Positions 33,425 through 43,234 of a stretch of 64,000 bases of DNA are shown here, piece by piece. The notes below the pieces were generated by a model, which was given only the letters and a program-made list of their open reading frames with translations, made no database searches and was not told the origin of the DNA. Within the stretch, counting starts at the first letter, position 1, and every line of letters starts with the position of its first letter. Origin of the DNA: Neobacillus mesonae (GTDB lineage: Bacteria > Bacillota > Bacilli > Paenibacillales > Paenibacillaceae); contig JAMBOW010000005.1 of the NCBI GenBank assembly GCA_023715865.1, positions 248,001-312,000 on the forward strand, in the 5' to 3' direction. The position numbers and the translations under genes were made by a program.

Positions 33425-35148
33425 TGAAGCTTTTGCGGATGCTGAATCCGTATAAGGTTGGCGTATTACTCGTTATTGTATTCGTATTTTTACAATCACT
33501 GTCTGACTTGTTCCTGCCTACGCTGATGTCAGATATTATCAACATCGGTGTAAGCCAAGGAGATCTTCCGTACATATGGAGAATTGGCGGCGTGATGCTC
33601 GTTGTCGCTTTGCTGGGCACATTGTGCTCCATACTGGTCAGCTTCTTATCCTCACAGATTACAGGCAAGTTTGCTCGGGATCTGCGCAGCCGCTTGTTCA
33701 GTCATGTGGAGAATTTCTCCCTGCATGAGTTTGATCAGATTGGAACGGCTTCTTTAATTACTAGAACAACGAACGACATTACACAGGTTCAGAATGTACT
33801 GCTGATGATGATGCGGATGATGATCGGAGCTCCGCTCATGTTTATCGGCGGTGTCATCATGGCCATCTCACAGGATGCTCAGCTGTCCCTTGTCCTTGTC
33901 GTGTCGCTTCCGATATTGGCAGGTGCGGTAGCGCTGATTGCTTTCAAAGGTTTACCTTTCTTCAAAGCGATACAAAAAAAGCTGGACCGTTTAAATTTAG
34001 TTCTGCGGGAACAGCTGACAGGTATCCGGGTTATTCGTTCCTTCAATCGTACAGCGTTTGAGAAAGTACGCTTTACGGAGGCGAACCAGGATTTGACCGA
34101 TACATCTATCAAAGTAAACAAGATTATGGCATTTATGATGCCAGTCATGATGCTTATTATGAATTTTTCGATTATCGCAATCATTTGGTTTGGAGGCCTG
34201 CGTATCGACTCAGGCGACATTCAGGTCGGCAATATGATGGCATTTATTCAGTACGCCATGCAGATTATGTTCTCTCTTATCATGGTGTCCATTATCTTCG
34301 TCATGCTTCCGCGTGCCGCAGCATCGGCTGCCCGGATTAACGAGGTGCTGGAGATGAAGCCTGAGCTGAAGAACCCTGATTCTCCAAAAGCAGGGGACCT
34401 GGTACATGGCACTCTCGAGTTCGACAACGTGTCCTTTAAATATCCAGGTGCGGAGGAATACGCGCTCAAGGATATCAGCTTTACTGCCAAACCGGGAGAA
34501 ATCACCGCCATTATCGGCGGTACAGGATCAGGCAAATCAACCTTGCTTGCCATGATTCCCCGTTTCTATGATGTAACCGAGGGCAGCGTACGGGTTAATG
34601 GTGCAGACGTCAGAGATTTAACCCAGAAAGCGCTTCGCGCGAAGATTGGATATGTTCCGCAGAAGGCTGTTCTCTTCACAGGTACGATCGCGGACAACAT
34701 CCGTTATGGTAAAGAGGATGCTACTGAGGAAGATATCCAGCATGCAGCGGAGGTCGCTCAGGCTGCTGATTTTATCGGCGAAATGCAGGACGGCTATGAA
34801 AGCATGATTGCTCAAGGAGGCAATAACGTATCCGGCGGGCAGAAGCAGCGTCTTTCCATTGCAAGGGCTCTGGTACGCAGGCCAGAAATCTATGTCTTTG
34901 ACGACAGCTTCTCTGCGCTCGATTATAAGACGGATGCCCGGCTTAGAGCTGCGTTGAAGAGTGAAACGTCCAACTCAACGGTCATTATTGTCGCTCAGCG
35001 TGTAAGTACGGTAAAGGATGCAGATCGAATTCTTGTTATGGATGACGGAGTCATTGTAGGCAGCGGAACTCATGGCGAGCTGCTCAATAATAATGAAGTT
35101 TACCGCGAAATTGTGTCCTCACAGTTATCAGAGGAGGAGATTGCATGA
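33421..35148 (+). CDS. Heterodimeric ABC exporter, subunit with degenerate Walker B
   Basis: A 575-residue half-transporter: six membrane helices in residues 1-310, then an ATPase domain (Walker A GGTGSGKST, signature VSGGQKQR). The residue after Walker B Asp is Asp495 (FDDS) where active ATPases have Glu, so this half contributes the degenerate site's Walker B. Its partner overlaps by four bases (ATGA). The pair resembles YheI/YheH and BmrCD multidrug exporters. The upstream MarR gene supports drug or toxic-compound export; the cargo is not shown by sequence. Confidence 0.92.
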   Translation: MMKLLRMLNPYKVGVLLVIVFVFLQSLSDLFLPTLMSDIINIGVSQGDLPYIWRIGGVMLVVALLGTLCSILVSFLSSQITGKFARDLRSRLFSHVENFSLHEFDQIGTASLITRTTNDITQVQNVLLMMMRMMIGAPLMFIGGVIMAISQDAQLSLVLVVSLPILAGAVALIAFKGLPFFKAIQKKLDRLNLVLREQLTGIRVIRSFNRTAFEKVRFTEANQDLTDTSIKVNKIMAFMMPVMMLIMNFSIIAIIWFGGLRIDSGDIQVGNMMAFIQYAMQIMFSLIMVSIIFVMLPRAAASAARINEVLEMKPELKNPDSPKAGDLVHGTLEFDNVSFKYPGAEEYALKDISFTAKPGEITAIIGGTGSGKSTLLAMIPRFYDVTEGSVRVNGADVRDLTQKALRAKIGYVPQKAVLFTGTIADNIRYGKEDATEEDIQHAAEVAQAADFIGEMQDGYESMIAQGGNNVSGGQKQRLSIARALVRRPEIYVFDDSFSALDYKTDARLRAALKSETSNSTVIIVAQRVSTVKDADRILVMDDGVIVGSGTHGELLNNNEVYREIVSSQLSEEEIA

Positions 35149-36995
35149 GCGATAGCAAAAAAACAGCACACGCCCCTAGCTCTGCGGGTCCCAAGCATCC
35201 CGGGGGTCATCCGGGACGGGGCCCGGTTGAGAAAGCTAAAGATTTCAAAGGAACAATGAAGCGGCTAGTTCGTTACTTGAAGCCGCAGAATACGATACTG
35301 CTTGTCGTGTTTATTATGGCGATTCTAAGCACGTTATTTAATATTGTTTCTCCTAAAATTATGGCGCGGGCTACCGACATATTGTCAGCCCCGTTATTTA
35401 ATAGCTCAGCTAGCATCGACTTTACGGAGATTGCTAGAATCCTGATGTGGCTTGGCGCCTTGTATCTGCTCAGTTCGCTTTTTGCGTATATCCAGCAATA
35501 CTTAATGGCCGGTGTGGCCCAGCGTGTCGTATTTAATATGCGGGAGCAAATTAGCAACAAGCTGTCACGGCTGCCGCTTAAATATTTTGACGGGAGAACG
35601 CATGGGGAAATTCTAAGCCGGGCTACGAATGATGTAGACAATATCAGCAACACGCTGCAGCAGAGTCTCGCGCAGTTTATCACTTCGTTTGTTACAGTTG
35701 TCGGCGTTATCGTCATGATGCTTACCATCAGCCCATGGATGACACTTATTACAGTACTCACTCTGCCGCTCAGCTTAATTGTGGTCGCACTAGTGGCTTC
35801 ACGTTCCCAGGGTTACTTTGTAGGTCAGCAGAAGAGGCTCGGGGAGCTGAACGGCCATGTTGAGGAGATGTATACCGGACACAATGTGGTTAAAGCATTT
35901 GGACGTGAAGAAAAGTCCATTCACGATTTTAATAAAATCAACGAGGAGCTGTATGAAACCGGCTGGAAAGCCCAGTTTATTTCAGGCTTGATCATGCCGC
36001 TTATGATGTTTATCGGTAACATTGGCTACGTGCTGATCTGCGTCGTTGGCGGGATTTTTGTTACGAGAGGGACCTTGAGTGTAGGGAGTATTCTTGCCTT
36101 TATCCAGTATTCCCGTCAATTTTCCCAGCCAATTAACCAGCTAGCCAACATTGCGAATGTAATCCAGTCCACTGTGGCTTCTGCTGAACGGGTGTTTGAG
36201 CTGCTTGATGAGGAAGAGGAAGTGGCTGAGAAGGATATGGCACACACCTCAAGTACAGTGAAAGGTGCAGTAGAGTTCGAGCATGTCAAATTCGGTTATA
36301 AGGAAGATCAGCTTCTTATTACAGATATGAATGTAGAAGTTGAACCGGGTCAAACCGTGGCCATCGTAGGACCGACAGGTGCGGGGAAAACAACGCTTAT
36401 CAATCTGCTCATGAGGTTCTATGAAATACAGGGTGGGGCTATCAAAATTGACGGCGTGAACATTACCGATATGCCGCGAAGCAGGCTGAGAAGCATGTTC
36501 GGTATGGTGCTTCAAGATACATGGCTGTTTAACGGCACGATTTACGAAAATATTGCCTACGGCCGGGAAGGAGCAACGGAGACAGAGGTGCGTCAAGCCG
36601 CGGTTGCAGCAAGGGCAGATCATTTTATCCGTACGCTGCCGGATGGCTACGATACTGTGCTGAATGAGGAAGCGTCCAATATTTCTCAAGGGCAAAAACA
36701 GCTGCTTACCATTGCCCGCGCCATTCTGGCGAATCCTTCTATCCTCATCCTGGATGAGGCGACAAGCTCTGTGGATACCCGTACAGAAATTGCGATCCAG
36801 CAGGCGATGAATGAGCTGATGAAAGACCGGACCAGCTTTGTTATCGCACACCGCCTATCTACAATTCGGGATGCAGACGTCATTCTGGTCATGAATCATG
36901 GTGATGTGATCGAGAAGGGAACCCACGAGGAGCTGCTTGCGGGAGGCGGATTTTACGCTGATCTGTACAACAGCCAGTTTACAGAAGCGGGGTAA
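35145..36995 (+). CDS. Heterodimeric ABC exporter, catalytic subunit
   Basis: A 616-residue half-transporter and partner of the preceding gene. A polar N-terminal tail of about 40 residues (Pro, Gly, His rich) precedes six helices and the ATPase domain: Walker A GPTGAGKTT, Walker B with canonical catalytic Glu538 (LDEATSS). Its signature is NISQGQKQ rather than the usual LSGGQ. Since each ATP site joins Walker motifs of one subunit to the signature of the other, Asp495 of the partner and this altered signature fall in the same, degenerate site. That is the pattern of TM287/288-type exporters. Confidence 0.92.
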   Translation: MSDSKKTAHAPSSAGPKHPGGHPGRGPVEKAKDFKGTMKRLVRYLKPQNTILLVVFIMAILSTLFNIVSPKIMARATDILSAPLFNSSASIDFTEIARILMWLGALYLLSSLFAYIQQYLMAGVAQRVVFNMREQISNKLSRLPLKYFDGRTHGEILSRATNDVDNISNTLQQSLAQFITSFVTVVGVIVMMLTISPWMTLITVLTLPLSLIVVALVASRSQGYFVGQQKRLGELNGHVEEMYTGHNVVKAFGREEKSIHDFNKINEELYETGWKAQFISGLIMPLMMFIGNIGYVLICVVGGIFVTRGTLSVGSILAFIQYSRQFSQPINQLANIANVIQSTVASAERVFELLDEEEEVAEKDMAHTSSTVKGAVEFEHVKFGYKEDQLLITDMNVEVEPGQTVAIVGPTGAGKTTLINLLMRFYEIQGGAIKIDGVNITDMPRSRLRSMFGMVLQDTWLFNGTIYENIAYGREGATETEVRQAAVAARADHFIRTLPDGYDTVLNEEASNISQGQKQLLTIARAILANPSILILDEATSSVDTRTEIAIQQAMNELMKDRTSFVIAHRLSTIRDADVILVMNHGDVIEKGTHEELLAGGGFYADLYNSQFTEAG

Positions 36996-37032
36996 AGAAC
37001 CAGTAATAACACAATTGGTGATTTAAAATAGG

Positions 37033-37092
37033 AAACACCGTATTCTCCGTCCTGGAGCAAAATTGCACCCAGGCATAGAATACGGTGTTTTT
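37033..37092. terminator. Bidirectional terminator after the exporter operon
   Basis: AAACACCGTATTCT pairs with AGAATACGGTGTTT, with a nested CCTGG/CCAGG stem and TTTTT on the plus strand, between convergent genes. Confidence 0.8.
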
Positions 37093-37142
37093 AGTTACAG
37101 CGATGTCTGCGTGCTGAGCCGCATGCATGGCTATTCATCCGC

Positions 37143-37667
37143 TTAAGGCTTGACTGAACCGACGATGACTGCGTCAGCTGGAGGATCCAGCTCTTTCGGT
37201 CTTTTTTGCTCGATCAGCTGTCTCGCTACCTGATAGCAGTCCTCTACATGCTTGTTCCCTACATATCGCATCGCAGAGAAGCTGAGCGCCGCTGAAATTG
37301 CATTACCGGCTATGGGGACAAAGCGTGTGACCTGCTTGGTTGCCATGCGGACGCCTACTTTTTGAAGCAGCTTGATGATGACTTCCCTGGTAATCAGCTT
37401 ACCGATGACTGCGCTCCCCATAGACATTACAAGACCATAAACCGCTGCCTTGGATTCAGCATCCATACCGCTGAGCTGCTGTTCAGATAATCCGAATTTC
37501 TCATTTATGGCAGGGAGAAGCTGCATTAACATCCCTACATCGGCTATAACATCTGTTCCTGGAATGGGCAATAGAGCGGTGCCGCCTGATGCAAATGCTC
37601 TAGTCTTAACCATAGAAAGGCATTCTTCACGAATTGCTTCCAGTTCTTGAAGCGTTGCTGGAATCAT
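37143..37667 (-). CDS. DUF697/EcsC-like small membrane-associated protein
   Basis: A 174-residue protein. The segment GGTALLPIPGTDVIADVGML (residues 28-47) followed by NEKFGLS resembles DUF697/EcsC-type domains, in which a proline-glycine pair sits in a hydrophobic helical region. A second hydrophobic stretch (ITREVIIKLLQKVGVRM...FVPIAGNAISAALSFSAMRYVG) follows. It probably associates with the membrane. No enzymatic motif is visible and the neighbours do not suggest a role. GGAGGGATG precedes the start. Family assignment is tentative. Confidence 0.6.
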   Translation of the reverse strand: MIPATLQELEAIREECLSMVKTRAFASGGTALLPIPGTDVIADVGMLMQLLPAINEKFGLSEQQLSGMDAESKAAVYGLVMSMGSAVIGKLITREVIIKLLQKVGVRMATKQVTRFVPIAGNAISAALSFSAMRYVGNKHVEDCYQVARQLIEQKRPKELDPPADAVIVGSVKP

Positions 37668-37787
37668 AAGTACATCCCTCCTGCATTAACAATTCGATAA
37701 TTAAACTTTTATCCTCATTACCCAGTTCAGGAACCATTTCAAACGAATAGGAGTCTATCATTGTAAAAAAGAGGGGGATTTTTATAT

Positions 37788-39101
37788 ATGAATCCATTCG
37801 AAGTCAAACGGAGAAGTGTTCCAAGCAAGCTAATTTTGGCAGTCACGCTGATGCTTAGTACAAGTGCATGTGGTTACCCGGCGGACTCGGCTGCAGAGAT
37901 ACCCACAAGTCAAACTACGATACCCCAAAATATGAAGCAAATCAGTCTTACGGAGCGCTCCAAGCTCGGTGACAGCCTGAATCCTGCACTTATTGAGTCT
38001 CAGAATGCGCTGGGCATGAAGCTGCTGGAGGAGCTGCGTAAACAGGAGGGAGAAGCAGCAAATATTTTCTTGTCGCCTTACAGCATTGCAACTGCACTAA
38101 CTCTGACTTATAACGGTGCAGACGGCATTACCAAACAAGAGATGGCAGAAGTACTTGGCTTGACAGGTCTAAGCATAGATGAAGTAAATGAGGCCAGCAG
38201 AATCTACATGCAGCTATTGAACAGTCCAGGCAAAGGCGTGGAATTGATGACGGCAAACTCCGTCTGGGTTGACTCGAACTACTCATTAAAACCGTCATTC
38301 CTCGAAACAGCAGGGGCAAGCTATGGAGCTGAGGTTATGAAAGCCGAGCTCTCTTCTGTAGAAACGATGAATGCGATTAATGCTTGGGTGAGCGAGAGAA
38401 CGAAAGGCCTGATTGAGGAAATGCTGAAGGAGCCTTTGAACGATAATATAGTGACCTACTTGCTGAATGCTTTGTATTTTAAGGGAAGCTGGGTCCATAC
38501 ATTTGACGAGAGTTTGACGAAGGACGCAGCATTTATCAAGGAGGATGGCAGCGAACTAAGGGTGCCCATGATGTCAGACACCAACTTGTATGAGTATAAA
38601 GAGACCGGAGAGTGGCAGGCAATTCGGCTGCCTTATCGTGACTCGAATATGAACATGCTGGTCATTCTGCCTGCAGAGAATACGAGCCTTACAGAGATCG
38701 AGCAGCAGCTAAAGGATGACCCTGCTGCGTTCCAGAAGTCTTTCGAGCAGTATATGGTTCAATTGTCTATGCCGAAATATAAGATTGAATATGAAGCAGG
38801 GCTTGTTGATACGCTCATAAACTTAGGCATGCCATCCGCTTTTGACGGTGGTGCTGATTTCTCACATATGTCAGATGGAGGCTTATTCATAGCCGATGTT
38901 CAGCACAAAGCGGTGCTTGAAGTCAATGAGAAGGGATCGGAGGCAGCAGCCGCTACTTCTGTCGGTATGGCTGAGTCTTCGGCAGTAATCGCAGAGACGA
39001 AGGTAATGGATATTCATCGACCATTCTTCACGGCCATCGAGGATCGGGATACCGGCGCATGGCTGTTTATGGGTTCGATTTATGATCCATCTGGTGAGTA
39101 G
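37788..39101 (+). CDS. Lipoprotein serpin (serine protease inhibitor)
   Basis: A 437-residue serpin anchored outside the cell. A signal peptide ends in a lipobox-like LSTSAC, then a polar linker to about residue 60 and a full serpin fold (NIFLSPYSIATALTLTYNGA, and the C-terminal HRPFFTAIEDRDTGAWLFMGSI). The reactive-loop hinge NEKGSEAAAATS begins near residue 380; its run of small residues at P12-P9 is what an inhibitory serpin needs. Counting from the P15 glycine puts the scissile bond near Ser-Ser, though the loop is about three residues longer than in antitrypsin, so P1 is uncertain. Bacterial serpins are uncommon; target proteases are unknown. Confidence 0.92.
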   Translation: MNPFEVKRRSVPSKLILAVTLMLSTSACGYPADSAAEIPTSQTTIPQNMKQISLTERSKLGDSLNPALIESQNALGMKLLEELRKQEGEAANIFLSPYSIATALTLTYNGADGITKQEMAEVLGLTGLSIDEVNEASRIYMQLLNSPGKGVELMTANSVWVDSNYSLKPSFLETAGASYGAEVMKAELSSVETMNAINAWVSERTKGLIEEMLKEPLNDNIVTYLLNALYFKGSWVHTFDESLTKDAAFIKEDGSELRVPMMSDTNLYEYKETGEWQAIRLPYRDSNMNMLVILPAENTSLTEIEQQLKDDPAAFQKSFEQYMVQLSMPKYKIEYEAGLVDTLINLGMPSAFDGGADFSHMSDGGLFIADVQHKAVLEVNEKGSEAAAATSVGMAESSAVIAETKVMDIHRPFFTAIEDRDTGAWLFMGSIYDPSGE

Positions 39102-39238
39102 TTTAGTTTTAAATTCTTTTTATAGGCGCACACTTACGAAAACCAGCCATTGCACCAAGCCCCAACGACGTGTTTTATTCCTGCCTTTAATCGGGTAAAT
39201 ATATTAGAAAAGACTCAATTTGGCGAGGAGGGTGAACG

Positions 39239-40171
39239 ATGAATATTGAAAAAGCACTCCTCATTCATAACGAAGCTGCTGGCACTGCTGCAGGAAGTAT
39301 GGTTGGGGCTGCAGCCGGTGTATTGACATCTGTTATTCCTGAGCTTGTCATTGTGAGGACGATGGCTCAGGGTGATGGGGAAAGAATATGCCGGGAGCGA
39401 GGCGAGGAAGTGAATGCCGTGTTTATTTTGGGCGGAGATGGTACGGTTCATGAATGCATCAATGGTCTTGCAGGGCTGGAACGTCCTCCCGTTGTCGGCA
39501 TTCTGCCCGGCGGCACCTGCAATGACTTTGCCCGCACACTAGGTCTCCCTGTTAATGTAGCTGAAGCAGCCGAAGCACTCATCCAGAGCAAGCCAATGAG
39601 AATTGACCTTGGCATTGCGAATAAGCGGGTGTTTACAAACTTTTTTGGAATCGGGTTAATTACCGAGACATCGGAAAATGTTGATTCTTCGCTGAAGGGA
39701 TCGCTGGGCAAGCTCAGTTATTTCATTAGCACATTGCAGACGATTCGAGCAGCCAAGCCTTTCCGTTATCAGCTTCAGACAGAGAATACGCTGATTGAAG
39801 ATGAAGCAGTGATGATCTACATCTCCAATGGCAAATCGCTTGGCACCAGCAGTCTGCCTTTTTCAAAGGATGCTCTTACCGATGGAGAATTCGATGTGCT
39901 CATTATTCGCGAAACAGGTATCCCTCTCTTGCGCGAGCTTCTGGCGAGAAAGCCGGAGGGGGAATGGGAGCCCCGTAACGACAGCGTGAAGTACTTCAAG
40001 GCGTCTAGAATTAACCTCGTTACTGAGACGGAGATGCCGGCAGATACGGATGGAGAGATTTATCTCTCAACACCGGCTGAAATTAAACTTTTAGAGCATA
40101 AATTGAAATTTTTGATTCCACAAGCTGCAGATGATTCAGATGAAATATCGACGAAGTCCGCTTTTAATTAA
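39239..40171 (+). CDS. Diacylglycerol-kinase-like lipid kinase (DagK/YegS family)
   Basis: A 310-residue cytoplasmic lipid kinase. The ATP-site motif GGDGTVHE is at residues about 63-70 and GGTCNDFAR near 90; the C-terminal beta-sandwich (DGEFDVLIIRE, DTDGEIY) is typical. Such enzymes phosphorylate diacylglycerol from lipoteichoic acid synthesis or other lipids such as undecaprenol or sphingoid bases. It could therefore recycle diacylglycerol made by an LtaS-type enzyme. GAGGAGGGTG precedes the ATG. It forms a single-gene unit convergent with the TetR gene. Confidence 0.88.
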   Translation: MNIEKALLIHNEAAGTAAGSMVGAAAGVLTSVIPELVIVRTMAQGDGERICRERGEEVNAVFILGGDGTVHECINGLAGLERPPVVGILPGGTCNDFARTLGLPVNVAEAAEALIQSKPMRIDLGIANKRVFTNFFGIGLITETSENVDSSLKGSLGKLSYFISTLQTIRAAKPFRYQLQTENTLIEDEAVMIYISNGKSLGTSSLPFSKDALTDGEFDVLIIRETGIPLLRELLARKPEGEWEPRNDSVKYFKASRINLVTETEMPADTDGEIYLSTPAEIKLLEHKLKFLIPQAADDSDEISTKSAFN

Positions 40172-40182
40172 TATGGAAAACA

Positions 40183-40216
40183 AAGAACGGAGACTCTGGA
40201 TTAGAGCTCCGTTCTT
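40183..40216. terminator. Bidirectional terminator between lipid kinase and TetR genes
   Basis: AAGAACGGAG pairs with CTCCGTTCTT; on the minus strand it is followed by TGTTTT. It overlaps the TetR stop codon. Confidence 0.75.
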
Positions 40217-40832
40217 ATGTTTGCTTGGCACCTTGGAAAAACAGATTTACAAGCTCTCGTGCCAGGTCAAGCGGTGTGGCGTATTCATTCCTCGTATCTT
40301 CACGGTTTCCAAGCATCAGCATGGCAGTAAAAGCTTGGGCCAGCAGCATTGCATTGGCTTCTCTGAGAACGCCTTGTCTCATAGCCTCTTCAAAATGTCC
40401 TGCCATTACCTCGTAAATGCGGTGCTCCGAATCCCTGATTTCTTTAATTTGCTCAGGGCTGAGGAATGCTTCAGCTTCCCGAAGGATCGTCTCCATCTCC
40501 GCATGAGGTCTTGCGATCTTGGCTTCGGCTACGCGCAGCAGGCCTTGTTCAAGCGTGTCTGATTCATCAAGGAATTTAGCCGTAGCCCTGTAGCCGCCAT
40601 TCAGCATCGTCGTTACCGCTATCTTAAACAGCTCTGGCTTGCTAGTGAAATGATAATAGATGGACGCTTTGGTCACGTTACATATTTTGGCGATCTGAGC
40701 AAGTGATACGGGCTCGTAGCCATTCTCCATAAACAGCCGGGAAGCCGTCTTTAATATCGTTTCCTGAATCGGAATTTGATCGGTTGTCTGTTTGGGTCTG
40801 CCCGGAGTTCGCGGACTTTGAGTATTTTTCAT
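40215..40832 (-). CDS. TetR-family repressor
   Basis: A 205-residue repressor. Residues about 25-70 are the TetR DNA-binding domain (VSLAQIAKICNVTKASIYYHF), preceded by a basic AT-hook-like tail (RTPGRPKQ). The helical C-terminal domain binds an unknown ligand. The gene is divergent from the MMPL exporter at 40987, with 154 bases between, which is the common arrangement of a repressor with its efflux pump. An AGGAGG lies about 8 bases before the ATG. Confidence 0.9.
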   Translation of the reverse strand: MKNTQSPRTPGRPKQTTDQIPIQETILKTASRLFMENGYEPVSLAQIAKICNVTKASIYYHFTSKPELFKIAVTTMLNGGYRATAKFLDESDTLEQGLLRVAEAKIARPHAEMETILREAEAFLSPEQIKEIRDSEHRIYEVMAGHFEEAMRQGVLREANAMLLAQAFTAMLMLGNREDTRNEYATPLDLARELVNLFFQGAKQT

Positions 40833-40874
40833 GATAGACCTCCTCTGAATAGTTTATGATAAGATGCGCATTTA

Positions 40875-40892
40875 ATCAAAATTAAACTTGAT
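40875..40892. promoter_or_regulatory. Candidate TetR operator
   Basis: ATCAA and TTGAT separated by eight bases (40875-40892) in an AT-rich region between the divergent tetR and MMPL genes; extended arms TTAATCAA / TTGATAATTAA pair with one gap. Confidence 0.35.
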
Positions 40893-40986
40893 AATTAACC
40901 TTCCGGTATATATAATTCACATTGAACTTAGTCAAAATCAATACATTATTTAAGCAATTAGACAAAAAGATAGGATGTGGATAGAA

Positions 40987-43218
40987 ATGCATGAATCCGG
41001 GCCGGATTATGGAAAGTGGGTTGCAGGAAAGCGAAGTAAATGGATTACGCTTCTCGTATGGATCATCCTTGCCGTTCTCCTCAATCTGACACTGCCAGCT
41101 GTAGGGGAGCGAGAGGATAATAATGCAGCTAACCTTACAGACGACAAGGCATCCGTTCAAGCCGAGCTGCTCGCGGCTCGGGAGTTTCCGAATAACACGG
41201 GTGTTCCTGCACTGATTGTATGGCACCGGGAAGGGGGACTGGAGCCCGAGGATCTGACAAGCCTCCAGCAGCTTACCGAAGAGCTGACCAGTGAGCCTGT
41301 CGCAAGTCAAAGCGCTGTTGTCCCGCTTCATGAGCTGCCGCCGCCGGCGCTTGATGCTCAGCTGTCTGAGGATGGCAGCACGATTATACTTCCCGTATTT
41401 TTCGAAGAATCTGCTGACGCAGGAGCACTTGAGGAAGGAATTAAGGAGCTGGAGGCCAAAACTGAACAGCTGTATGGAACAAATCCTTTCGAAAGTGATG
41501 TGAATGGAGAGGGATTGAGTGCTCGTGTAACGGGACCAGTGGGCATCTCGATTGATGCTACCGGATTGTTCGAGGATGCGGATGTGTCCCTGCTTATTGC
41601 AACAGTCCTGTTAGTGCTGATTCTCCTTTTGCTCATTTACCGTTCGCCAATTTTGGCGTTGATTCCGCTGATCGGTGTAGGGTTTGCTTATATGGTGACC
41701 AGTCCTATTCTGGGGCTGCTCGCTGATCAAGGGGTAATTACGGTTGACTCGCAGTCGATAGCGATTATGACCGTCCTGCTGTTTGGAGCAGGTACCGATT
41801 ATTGTCTCTTTATTATATCGAAGTTCCGCCAGCTGTTGTGGCATGAGTCCGATAAGAAGAAGGCTTTGTTCCAAGCGATTCGGAGCTCTTCCGGCGCTAT
41901 TGCGATGAGCGGCTTTACAGTCGTCATTTCTCTATTAGCGCTGTTGTTAGCGGAGTTTGGGGCCTATCATCGGTTCGCGGTTCCGTTCAGCCTGTCCATC
42001 TTCATTATGTTCATTGCAAGCTTAACGCTGGTTCCTGCACTGCTCGCGATTTTTGGCCGTGCATCTTTTTACCCATTTGTACCGAGAACACCTGAGCTTG
42101 CAGCTGAGCATGCGAAGAAAAAAGGCAAGCCGGCTCCTGCCCCACATAAGGAGAAGGACAGCAAGATTGGTAAGATCGTCACTACACGTCCATGGATGGT
42201 TATCATATCTGCTGTCGTGCTGCTAGGAGTCTTTGCTGCCTTTTCACCACAGGTGAAATTTACTTACGATCTGTTATCTTCATTTCCGGAGGATGTTCCT
42301 TCACGTGAAGGCTTCACCATCATTGGGGAACAGTTTTCGGAAGGGGAACTGGCTCCTGTCAAAATCATGGTGGATACCAAGGGAGAGGATATAGATCTTA
42401 AAGAGCGTCTTGAAGGGTTCGAGTACGTGGATCTCGTCTCTGAACCGCAGCAAGGGGCTGAAAACAGCGAAATTGCAGCTTATGACATTGAGCTTTCCAT
42501 GAATCCATACTCCATGGAGGCGATGCAGCATATTCCGGACCTGAAAGCTGAGGCAGAAGCATCTCTTGCGGAAGCAGGTATCTCGTCTCCTGCTGACAGC
42601 GTATGGATCAGTGGACAAACGGCGACCCAATATGATTCCGAAATTACAGGAGAACGCGACTCAAGAGTCGTTATACCCGTCGTTATCGGTTTAATCAGCC
42701 TGTTGCTGCTTCTCTATCTGCGTTCCATCATAGCGACGATTTATTTGATTGCGACAGTCATTCTCTCTTACTTCTCGGCACTTGGACTTGGCTGGCTTAT
42801 TATACATTATGGACTTGGAGCCGATGCCATTCAGGGTGCAATTCCGCTTTATGCCTTCGTATTCCTCGTAGCGCTTGGAGAGGACTATAACATCTTCATG
42901 ATTTCAAGCATTTGGCAGAAGCGCAAGCAGATGCCGCTGAAACAGGCGATCAAGGAAGGGGTAGGAGAAACAAGCTCTGTCATTACGTCTGCAGGTCTTA
43001 TACTAGCGGGGACCTTCGCTGTATTGGCGACTCTGCCGATTCAGGTGCTGGTTCAGTTCGGTATTATTACAGCGCTTGGCGTTATGCTGGATACTTTTAT
43101 CGTCAGACCGTTCCTTGTTCCTGCAATTACTACCGTATTAGGAAAATGGGCTTTCTGGCCAGGCCAACTGAGTCGTACTGATTCCATGAAGTCGGCTGAG
43201 AAGGAAACCCAAATGTAA
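40987..43218 (+). CDS. MMPL/RND-family exporter
   Basis: A 743-residue membrane protein with the MMPL layout: one helix, a large extracellular loop (about residues 40-190), a bundle of five to six helices, a cytoplasmic basic segment near 375 (AEHAKKKGKPAPAPHKEK), a helix, a second external loop and a final bundle. Proton-relay-type motifs GAGTDYCLFIISKFRQ and ALGEDYNIFMIS carry the paired Asp-Tyr residues. Such pumps export lipids or hydrophobic toxicants. The ATG at 40987 has AGGATGTGG upstream; one at 40975 lies within that site. The divergent TetR gene is the likely repressor. Confidence 0.88.
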   Translation: MHESGPDYGKWVAGKRSKWITLLVWIILAVLLNLTLPAVGEREDNNAANLTDDKASVQAELLAAREFPNNTGVPALIVWHREGGLEPEDLTSLQQLTEELTSEPVASQSAVVPLHELPPPALDAQLSEDGSTIILPVFFEESADAGALEEGIKELEAKTEQLYGTNPFESDVNGEGLSARVTGPVGISIDATGLFEDADVSLLIATVLLVLILLLLIYRSPILALIPLIGVGFAYMVTSPILGLLADQGVITVDSQSIAIMTVLLFGAGTDYCLFIISKFRQLLWHESDKKKALFQAIRSSSGAIAMSGFTVVISLLALLLAEFGAYHRFAVPFSLSIFIMFIASLTLVPALLAIFGRASFYPFVPRTPELAAEHAKKKGKPAPAPHKEKDSKIGKIVTTRPWMVIISAVVLLGVFAAFSPQVKFTYDLLSSFPEDVPSREGFTIIGEQFSEGELAPVKIMVDTKGEDIDLKERLEGFEYVDLVSEPQQGAENSEIAAYDIELSMNPYSMEAMQHIPDLKAEAEASLAEAGISSPADSVWISGQTATQYDSEITGERDSRVVIPVVIGLISLLLLLYLRSIIATIYLIATVILSYFSALGLGWLIIHYGLGADAIQGAIPLYAFVFLVALGEDYNIFMISSIWQKRKQMPLKQAIKEGVGETSSVITSAGLILAGTFAVLATLPIQVLVQFGIITALGVMLDTFIVRPFLVPAITTVLGKWAFWPGQLSRTDSMKSAEKETQM

Positions 43219-43234
43219 CAGATGTACTCTCTCT

